Assembly (NCBI GenBank): GCA_015486015.1
Contig: WFSL01000030.1
Coordinates: 1-22,011 of the forward strand
Length of the DNA stretch: 22,011 nucleotides
Direction of reading: 5' to 3'
From: Aquificota bacterium
GTDB taxonomy: Bacteria > Thermosulfidibacterota > Thermosulfidibacteria > Thermosulfidibacterales > B14-G1
Part shown: positions 16,464-22,011 of the stretch, piece by piece
Position numbering within the stretch: position 1 is the stretch's first letter
How the letters are laid out: the number at the start of each line of letters is the position of its first letter
Made by a program: the position numbers and the translations under genes
The notes under the pieces: model-generated
What the model was told of the DNA's origin: nothing
The model's database searches: none
What the model saw: the letters and a program-made list of their open reading frames with translations, nothing else

Positions 16464-17492
16464 ATGCTGAGTAGATTTATAGGCCTCTTTTCCAGGGACC
16501 TTGCCATAGACCTGGGAACCGCCAACACCTTGGTTTATGTGAAGGGGAAGGGCATCGTCCTGAGGGAGCCCTCAGTCGTAGCAGTGGAGAAGAACAAGGG
16601 TCAGGTGCTGGCGGTGGGAGATGAGGCCAAGAGAATGCTGGGGAGAACCCCTTCAAACATCGTAGCCACAAGACCACTCAGAGACGGGGTGATCACAGAC
16701 TTTGAGGTGACAGAAGCCATGCTCAACTACTTCATCCGACGGGTCCACAATCGCAGGGGGTTTGTACGACCCAGGGTGGTGATAGCCATCCCATCGGGGA
16801 TCACACCGGTGGAAAAGAGGGCGGTGCGGGACTCAGCAGAGTCAGCAGGGGCCAGAGAAATATACCTCATCGAGCAGCCCATGGCAGCAGCCATAGGCGC
16901 AGGTCTACCCATTCAAGACCCCGTAGGCAACATGATAGTGGATATAGGGGGAGGGACCACGGAGGTGGCTATTATCTCCCTCTCGGGAATTGTGTATAGC
17001 CAGTCACTCAGGGTGGCAGGGGACGAATTGGATGAGGCCATCCTCGCCTATACCAAAAAGAAGCATCAACTCCTTATTGGGGAACGCTCAGCGGAGCGGG
17101 TTAAGATTGAAATAGGCTCTGCCTATCCCATCCCAGAGCTCGAAAACGGGTACATCGAGGTGAAGGGTAGAGACCTCAGGGAAGGGGTGCCAAAGGTGGT
17201 CCAGATCACCTCAGAGGAGGTGAGGGAGGCAATCCAGGGACCCATAAACGAGATCCTCAATGCCGTGAAAGAGACCCTGGAGCAGGTCCCTCCTGAGCTC
17301 TCTGCAGACCTCGCAGATAGGGGGATCGTCCTGGCTGGAGGGGGAGCCCTCCTCCGAGGCCTCGACCACCTCATCTCCGAGTTCACAGGGCTCCCTGTGA
17401 TCCCAGCCGAGGACCCACTTACCACTGTGGTGCGGGGCGCCGGCAGGGTACTGGAAGAGCTGGACCTCTTAAAGAAAGTGTCCATAACCTAA
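16464..17492 (+). CDS. mreB: Rod shape-determining protein MreB
   Basis: A 342-residue actin-like ATPase that polymerises under the inner membrane and directs side-wall synthesis. [19 protein letters not shown] near the N-terminus is phosphate loop 1, the [10 protein letters not shown] block near residue 165 is phosphate loop 2, and [12 protein letters not shown] near the end is the adenosine loop. The frame is open back through the tRNA gene to 16254, but the ATG at 16464 gives the family start and has GGGAGG about eight bases upstream. Only 43 bases separate it from tRNA-Arg and no terminator is seen there, so the tRNA promoter probably drives it. mreC follows closely. Confidence 0.97.
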   Translation: MLSRFIGLFSRDLAIDLGTANTLVYVKGKGIVLREPSVVAVEKNKGQVLAVGDEAKRMLGRTPSNIVATRPLRDGVITDFEVTEAMLNYFIRRVHNRRGFVRPRVVIAIPSGITPVEKRAVRDSAESAGAREIYLIEQPMAAAIGAGLPIQDPVGNMIVDIGGGTTEVAIISLSGIVYSQSLRVAGDELDEAILAYTKKKHQLLIGERSAERVKIEIGSAYPIPELENGYIEVKGRDLREGVPKVVQITSEEVREAIQGPINEILNAVKETLEQVPPELSADLADRGIVLAGGGALLRGLDHLISEFTGLPVIPAEDPLTTVVRGAGRVLEELDLLKKVSIT

Positions 17493-17498
17493 GGGGTG
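17491..17498 (+). promoter_or_regulatory. Ribosome binding site deciding the mreC start
   Basis: AAGGGGTG ends six bases before the TTG at 17505. It contains the alternative GTG (17496), and its first two bases belong to the mreB stop codon. Confidence 0.5.
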
Positions 17499-17504
17499 GG
17501 GACA

Positions 17505-18356
17505 TTGGGAGAAAGGGCTCTGAGACTCACCCTTTTCCTTTCCCTCCTTTTCCTGTCCCTCGTGCTTCTCATGGCAGATATCAAGGGAGATACCATAAGA
17601 GAGAAGGTACCTCCCATAGCCTGGGTCACTGGGAAGCCATCCCTCCTGCTGGGAGAAGCAACAAGGAAGGGCTGGCTGGAGCTGAACCACCTCTTAGAAT
17701 CAATCAAGGTGCGCCTTTCATCGGGAGAGGCCATAGAGAAAAACCTCAAGCTCCAAGCCCAATTGAGGCAAAGGATCCGAACATTGGAGAGGCAGCTCTT
17801 TACCTATCAGGAAGCGTATCTGGAGAACAAGAGACTCAAGGCTCTTCTGCACCTAAAAAACCTCCTGAAATATAGGACCGTCGGGGCATACCCAGTGGGT
17901 GGTGTTCCCTTACTGTGGGGGCGGGATATGGTGATAAATGCAGGGAGGGATCAAGGGGTGAGGAAGGGCTTGGCAGTGCTAAACAGTAGCGGCATAGTGG
18001 GGGTGGTAATCGAGGCCTCAAGAGAAAAGAGCACAGTGATGCTCATCACGGACCCTGCCTTCTCCATCCATGTGGTGGACAAAAGGAGTAGGGTGATAGG
18101 TGTAGTGAAAGGAACGGGAGGGCCCTTCTGCAACCTTCAGTACGTGATGGCCGACAGGGACATAATCCCTGGAGACCTCTTGGTTACCAGCGGCATGGGG
18201 GGTGTGTATCCCAAGGGATACCCTGTAGGGACAGTGGCTAAGGTGAAAAGGGAGCCTGGAGAGCTCTTCATGAAGGCCACAGTGAGGCCCAGCGTGGATT
18301 TCTCCCGCTTAGGATACCTCCTCGTAGTGCTCCCTGAAGGGGGAACAAAAAGGTGA
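17505..18356 (+). CDS. mreC: Rod shape-determining protein MreC
   Basis: A 283-residue periplasmic elongasome scaffold. One membrane anchor lies at about residues 6-23 (LRLTLFLSLLFLSLVLLMA), a coiled coil at about 55-95 (KNLKLQAQLRQRIRTLERQ region), then the beta-rich MreC domain with GRDQGVRKGLAVLNSSGIVG, and SGMGGVYPKGYPVGTV near the end. The start is either TTG at 17505 or GTG at 17496; the GTG overlaps the AAGGGGTG ribosome site, so TTG is favoured. Its TGA overlaps the mreD GTG as GTGA. With mreB and mreD it forms the conserved shape operon. Confidence 0.93.
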   Translation: MGERALRLTLFLSLLFLSLVLLMADIKGDTIREKVPPIAWVTGKPSLLLGEATRKGWLELNHLLESIKVRLSSGEAIEKNLKLQAQLRQRIRTLERQLFTYQEAYLENKRLKALLHLKNLLKYRTVGAYPVGGVPLLWGRDMVINAGRDQGVRKGLAVLNSSGIVGVVIEASREKSTVMLITDPAFSIHVVDKRSRVIGVVKGTGGPFCNLQYVMADRDIIPGDLLVTSGMGGVYPKGYPVGTVAKVKREPGELFMKATVRPSVDFSRLGYLLVVLPEGGTKR

Positions 18357-18862
18357 GATGGAAAAAGGCCACCCTCATCACCGCCCTGGCCATAGGTTCC
18401 AATGTGGTCCAAGGCATCCTCGCCCCCCTTTGGAATTACGGCCAACCCTATATAGACCTTCCCCTGCTTGTTACCATCCTCTATGCCAGCAGATACCCAT
18501 CAGCAGAGGCCCTCTTCATGGGCTGGGTCACAGGGGCCATCCAAGACCTCACCCCCGGAGGCACCTTAGGCGTAAATGCAGTGCCAAAGCTGGTAGTGGC
18601 ATACACGGTACTCACCTTGGAGGAAAAGATAGAAATTCAAGAACTATGGCCCGTCCAGATGGCACTACTGGTCTTTTATGCCACCCTTTCAGGGACCATT
18701 GGCTACCTTTGCGCCACCCGCCTCTTTCAAAGGGAGGTGGAGGGAGGGCTCTTCAGCATCAACTTTCTCTTCTCCTTGCTTATAAACCCCCTTGTGTATA
18801 TGGTGCTCTTCCAGCTCCCGCTGAGAAAGGGGAAAAGCGCCCCATTGCAGAAGGGTGAGTGA
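18353..18862 (+). CDS. mreD: Rod shape-determining protein MreD
   Basis: A 169-residue inner-membrane protein with about five helices. Family weight comes from its size, hydrophobic pattern, the GWVTGAIQDLTPGGTLGVNA loop (typical of MreD helices 2-3) and its place after mreC. MreD is poorly conserved in sequence, so synteny is the stronger argument. It starts with GTG overlapping the mreC stop (GTGA), with GAAGGGGG upstream. In many genomes the next genes are PBP2 and RodA; here they are a glycosyltransferase and a multi-pass protein. Confidence 0.85.
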   Translation: MRWKKATLITALAIGSNVVQGILAPLWNYGQPYIDLPLLVTILYASRYPSAEALFMGWVTGAIQDLTPGGTLGVNAVPKLVVAYTVLTLEEKIEIQELWPVQMALLVFYATLSGTIGYLCATRLFQREVEGGLFSINFLFSLLINPLVYMVLFQLPLRKGKSAPLQKGE

Positions 18863-18873
18863 CGAGGGGTATA

Positions 18874-19845
18874 ATGGAGCTGAGCGTGGTGGTCCCCGTT
18901 TACAATGAAGAGGAGAGCATAAAGGCTCTCTACTCAGAGCTGAAAGATGCCCTAAGGCCCCTAAATGCGGATTACGAGATTATATTCGTTGATGATGGCT
19001 CTGAAGACTCCACCCCAGAGATGCTTGATGAGATAGCCTCCAAAGATACCAAGATAAGGGTAGTCCACTTTGGTAAAAACTTCGGCCAAACCGCCGCCCT
19101 GGCAGCAGGTTTCGACATAGCTAAGGGAGACATCATCATCACCATGGATGCCGACCTTCAAAACGACCCCCACGACATTCCCATCTTGCTCCAGAAGCTG
19201 AAGGAGGGATGGGACATCGTGAGTGGCTGGAGGAGGGAGCGCAAAGACCCCTTCCTGTCGCGCATTCTCCCCTCCATGGTGGCAAACTGGCTCATCTCCA
19301 AGGTGACAGGTGTGAAACTCCACGACTATGGATGCACCCTTAAGGCATACAGGAGAGACGTGGTAAAGAACCTCAGCCTTTATGGAGAACTCCATCGGTT
19401 CCTTCCAGCCTTGGCCAGCGGTTTAGGGGTGAAGATCACCGAGATCCCCGTGACCCACCATCCCCGCCACCACGGGACATCAAAATATGGGATGTCCCGC
19501 ATCTTCAGGGTGATCCTGGACCTCATCTTGGTCCAGTTTCTCCTCAAATATGCCACCCATCCCATCAAAATCTTCGGGGGGTTGGGCCTCCTCTCCTCAC
19601 TTCTGGGATTCATGCTGGGATGCTACCTCTCCATTCTCAAACTCGCTCTCCACCGACGCATAGGCCATCGGCCCCTGCTCATCCTCGCCGTCCTCCTCAT
19701 CATCCTGGGGATCCAACTCCTCTCCATAGGGATCCTTGGAGAATTTCTCACTCGCATCTACTACGAAGGCCAAGGGAAAAAGCCTTACATCATAAAGTCC
19801 ATGGTCCCTCCCCAATCAGAGGATAAGGGCATTCCCCAAAGGTAG
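18874..19845 (+). CDS. GtrB/DPM1-like polyprenyl-phosphate glycosyltransferase (GT2)
   Basis: A 323-residue family 2 glycosyltransferase with two C-terminal membrane helices. The GT-A domain starts MELSVVVPVYNEEES, has the VDDGS block at 39-43, DAD at 92-94 and QNDP at 96-99. The helices (about residues 222-250 and 262-287) are followed by GEFLTRIYYE, a mark of the GtrB/ArnC/YfdH-type group that moves sugar from a nucleotide to undecaprenyl phosphate on the cytoplasmic face. ATG at 18874 is preferred over GTG at 18859, with GAGGGG just upstream. Sugar and acceptor are not known. The next gene starts two bases after it stops. Confidence 0.88.
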   Translation: MELSVVVPVYNEEESIKALYSELKDALRPLNADYEIIFVDDGSEDSTPEMLDEIASKDTKIRVVHFGKNFGQTAALAAGFDIAKGDIIITMDADLQNDPHDIPILLQKLKEGWDIVSGWRRERKDPFLSRILPSMVANWLISKVTGVKLHDYGCTLKAYRRDVVKNLSLYGELHRFLPALASGLGVKITEIPVTHHPRHHGTSKYGMSRIFRVILDLILVQFLLKYATHPIKIFGGLGLLSSLLGFMLGCYLSILKLALHRRIGHRPLLILAVLLIILGIQLLSIGILGEFLTRIYYEGQGKKPYIIKSMVPPQSEDKGIPQR

Positions 19846-19847
19846 AG

Positions 19848-20822
19848 ATGGCCCCCACCCAGGATACAACCAACCACAAGAAAAAAGGGCCCATCCTCTC
19901 AGGCCTCGTGATCCTGATCACTATTCTTTTTTTGGGCATCATCCTGAGCCAGGCAGACTACAGACTGGTCCGTTCCTTTTTCCTTAAGGCCTCCCTTGCT
20001 CCACTCCTCCTCGCCTTCCTCCTATATTCCCTCACATACATACTGAGAGCCTGGAGATGGCGGGAGCTGATGGGCCTCCCCCTTCCCACCCCCTCCCTCT
20101 TCCACATCGTTTGCCTCCATACCTTGGCCAACAACCTGTTCCCCTTCAGAACGGGAGAACTTACCTTCCCCCTCTTCATCAAACGTTTTCACAATGTGGA
20201 CCTTTCCTCATCACTCTCCAGTCTACTCCTGGCACGGGTCTCAGATATGTTGGCCCTGGGCCTCTTCTTCATCACTGCCTTAGGGATTGTAGGGCTACAC
20301 AGAGAGGAGACTGCCGTCCTCTTGATGGTCCCCCTCTTCATGCTGATCTTGATCCTCTCCCCCGGTGCCCTGGCCAAGATCCTATCCACAATAGCCTCCC
20401 TTCCCATCGCCCAGAAAAGGGCCTCATCGCTGGAGGGGCTCTCTTCAGAGCTAAGGAGCCAATGGAGAGGGGCCAGGGCTATCAAGGCCAACCTCCTTAC
20501 TATCCTTATATGGGGGATAAAGTTTCTCGCCTTCTTCCTGCTCATCAGAGAGATGACAAAGAGTGTAGGCTTCCCCTTAACCTATTGGAAAGTAATCCTT
20601 GGAACCTCAGCCTCGGAGCTGACCACTGTGCTGCCTATCCACTCCATCGGGGGGATAGGCACCTACGAAGCGGGATGGATAGGGGCCTTCATCCTCATGG
20701 GGATGTCCCGAAAAACCGCCTTCACCACCGCCTTTCTATTTCACCTCACCTTGCTCTTTGCATCTGCAGTCTTGGGGCTCCCCTCTTACCTGGTCATCCC
20801 GCTGAGAGAGAGGAGAGGATGA
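19848..20822 (+). CDS. UPF0104/YbhN-family (LPG_synthase_TM) multi-pass membrane protein
   Basis: A 324-residue membrane protein with about eight helices. The motifs LANNLFPFRTGELTFP and IGGIGTYEAGW are typical of the flippase-like domain shared by YbhN, AglD and the N-terminal part of MprF. Members often sit beside glycosyltransferases and are thought to act in lipid or lipid-linked sugar movement or synthesis; exact roles are mostly unproven. It is two bases after the GtrB-like gene and probably works with it. The ATG has AAAGG upstream. The last 29 bases overlap, in antisense, the end of the LysR-family gene at 20794. Confidence 0.85.
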   Translation: MAPTQDTTNHKKKGPILSGLVILITILFLGIILSQADYRLVRSFFLKASLAPLLLAFLLYSLTYILRAWRWRELMGLPLPTPSLFHIVCLHTLANNLFPFRTGELTFPLFIKRFHNVDLSSSLSSLLLARVSDMLALGLFFITALGIVGLHREETAVLLMVPLFMLILILSPGALAKILSTIASLPIAQKRASSLEGLSSELRSQWRGARAIKANLLTILIWGIKFLAFFLLIREMTKSVGFPLTYWKVILGTSASELTTVLPIHSIGGIGTYEAGWIGAFILMGMSRKTAFTTAFLFHLTLLFASAVLGLPSYLVIPLRERRG

Positions 20823-21690
20823 AACGCTCGAGCTCCTCAACGGGTGGAGGAAGGGTCCTCTTACTCCTCTTTACTAAATAGAAGTGCCTCTTCAGATCCA
20901 GTCCCTTTACCTTATAGGCCTTCATCACCCCCCAGGCACATTCATCCCTCACTGCCCTGGGGGAGATAATGGCCCAACCTATCCCTGCCTTTACCCCTTC
21001 CTTCAAGGCAGTAGTGGAACCCAGCTCCGCAACCACCCTGAAGTGGGAGAGGTTCAGACCGGCACGTCTCAAACCTTCCTCAAAGGCGCGCCTGGTCCCT
21101 GAACCCCTCTCCCTCAAGATGAGGGGAACCTCCATCAGCTCCTCCACGGTCACCTCACCCATAGGGAGAGGGGCCCGAGAAGCAGAAATTGCCACCAATT
21201 CTTCCCCCCATAGGGCCTTAAAGTCGAGCCCCTTCTCATCACCCACGCTACCCACTACCCCTAAGGGATACTCTCCCCTTTCTACCTCTCTTATTACCCT
21301 CTGAGAATCAAGGATGTGAAGCATCACCCTTACTTGGGGATGGGCATGCTGAAAATGGGAGAGTACAGATGGCAGGACATACTCCCCTGGGATGGTGCTG
21401 GCTGCCAACTCAAATGCCCCCACAAGCTCCCCCAAGAAGTGTTGAATATCTTGAAGGGCCTGCTTCCTCAGAGTGAGAATCCTCTTGGCATAACGATAAA
21501 GCCTGCCCCCTGCAGGGGTGGGAACCACCTCACTCCCCATACGGTCTAAGAGCTTAGTCCCCACACTCTCCTCCAAGGACTTCACATGAACGCTCACTGT
21601 GGGCTGAGAGAGATAAAGCCTCTCTGCAGCCCTGGAAAAGCTCCTCTCCTCCACTACGTTGACAAAAGCTTCAAGTTGCTTGATATCCAT
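20794..21690 (-). CDS. LysR-family regulator, selenium metabolism-associated type
   Basis: A 298-residue transcription factor. Residues 1-60 hold the winged helix-turn-helix (MDIKQLEAFVNVVEERSFSR, SQPTVSVHVKSLE), and the rest is the periplasmic-binding-like effector domain with STIPGEYVLPSVL, LRERGSGTRRAFEE and VAELGSTTALKEGVKAGIGWAI. These blocks resemble LysR proteins described as selenium metabolism-associated in anaerobes. The neighbour supports it: its start lies inside the 3' end of selB (20-base overlap). The nature of the effector is unknown. It is more likely a regulator of selenium genes than of the envelope genes it converges with. Confidence 0.9.
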   Translation of the reverse strand: MDIKQLEAFVNVVEERSFSRAAERLYLSQPTVSVHVKSLEESVGTKLLDRMGSEVVPTPAGGRLYRYAKRILTLRKQALQDIQHFLGELVGAFELAASTIPGEYVLPSVLSHFQHAHPQVRVMLHILDSQRVIREVERGEYPLGVVGSVGDEKGLDFKALWGEELVAISASRAPLPMGEVTVEELMEVPLILRERGSGTRRAFEEGLRRAGLNLSHFRVVAELGSTTALKEGVKAGIGWAIISPRAVRDECAWGVMKAYKVKGLDLKRHFYLVKRSKRTLPPPVEELERFILSSLSAG

Positions 21691-22011
21691 CTCCCTGGTC
21701 TTCTGAGAATAACCTCTTAGCCCTCCTCACATTCCCCACCCTCCTGGTGTAGCCCTGGGCATCCAAAAACTCCAGATAAGGCACAGCGTACCTCCGAGAG
21801 ACGCGCAAAAGTTCCTTGAAATCTCCCACCGTCAACTCTTCATGCCTGGAAAAGAAATCGCTCACCCTCATCAGCATCTCCTGAAAACAGCCCCTCTCCA
21901 TGTAAAACTCCTTGGAGATCTTAACCAACTCCCCTCTCTCTACAAGCACTTCCACCAAACCCCTCCCCCTCTCTAAGGGGATACCTCCCATTCGAAAGAC
22001 CTCCTCTACAG
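21671..22011 (-). CDS. selB: Selenocysteine-specific elongation factor SelB, C-terminal fragment
   Basis: Partial gene; the frame runs open to the right window edge and about 113 residues are seen. SelB delivers Sec-tRNA to UGA codons marked by a SECIS hairpin. The C-terminal winged-helix repeats bind SECIS. Here VEVLVERGELVKISKEFYME and the final LTVGDFKELLRVSRRYAVPYLEFLDAQGYTRRVGNVRR block match the last winged helix of bacterial SelB (blocks described at residues from the visible end). The TGA stop lies within the LysR gene. Its presence means the organism makes selenoproteins; I saw no gene in this window with an in-frame UGA that looks like one. Confidence 0.88.
   Translation of the reverse strand, partial: VEEVFRMGGIPLERGRGLVEVLVERGELVKISKEFYMERGCFQEMLMRVSDFFSRHEELTVGDFKELLRVSRRYAVPYLEFLDAQGYTRRVGNVRRAKRLFSEDQGDGYQAT

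Noticed and set aside
20057-20881. Long plus-strand open frame overlapping the YbhN-like gene
   Set aside because: Low-complexity composition rich in P, H and R; the other frame encodes recognisable family motifs.
2-22011. In-frame UGA selenocysteine codon in a window gene
   Set aside because: SelB is present, but every recognised complete gene reaches its normal family end and no truncated pair split by TGA was seen.
2-22011. CRISPR array, insertion sequence or phage remnant
   Set aside because: No regularly spaced repeats, transposase-like or integrase-like frames; the tRNA 3' end is not repeated nearby.

Overview
The window looks like chromosome from an anaerobic, possibly thermophilic bacterium of the deltaproteobacterial / Desulfobacterota type. 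This assignment is an inference from four things. There is a complete acyl-CoA oxidation set with EtfAB and a membrane FeS-cytochrome b Etf oxidoreductase. There is selenocysteine machinery (a SelB fragment) coupled to a selenium-type LysR regulator. The cell is Gram-negative-like (MreBCD, GtrB-like transferase). Codon use is purine-rich, with many AGG/AGA arginine and ATA isoleucine codons. Coding density is very high, no stretch of more than about 200 bases lacks a gene, and I saw no insertion sequence, phage gene or CRISPR array.

Layout. Bases 2-586 are the 3' end of a phenylacetate-CoA-ligase-type acyl-CoA synthetase, followed by a DMT permease (644-1495). On the minus strand are a small unknown gene and pncB (3160-1500), translationally coupled by an ATGA overlap. 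A plus-strand cluster runs from 3365 to 12030: XRE-cupin regulator, SCP2-type thiolase, DUF35 zinc-ribbon partner, 3-hydroxyacyl-CoA dehydrogenase and acyl-CoA dehydrogenase. A 173-base regulatory gap follows, holding a long stem, a promoter-like pair and a perfect 16-base palindrome. After it come etfB, etfA, the EtfAB:quinone-type oxidoreductase and a 107-residue orphan. The cluster carries three of the four beta-oxidation steps plus the route of electrons from acyl-CoA dehydrogenase through EtfAB to the membrane; no enoyl-CoA hydratase is present.

Bases 12172-15638 are the conserved truB-rpsO-pnp block. It converges with ribE (riboflavin synthase, minus strand, 16285-15644). Between ribE and mreB is tRNA-Arg(CCG) with a near-consensus promoter. 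No terminator separates it from mreB-mreC-mreD, a GtrB-like polyprenyl-phosphate glycosyltransferase and a UPF0104/YbhN-type multi-pass protein; these five genes are tightly packed and probably one envelope operon (16464-20822). The right end, on the minus strand, is the C-terminus of selB overlapping a selenium-associated LysR regulator, whose 3' end overlaps the 3' end of the multi-pass gene by 29 bases.

Most genes are recognisable families. The least explained items are the two small orphan proteins, the operator-like palindrome ahead of etfB, the non-canonical thiolase/DUF35 pairing without a hydratase, and the tRNA-led mre transcript.
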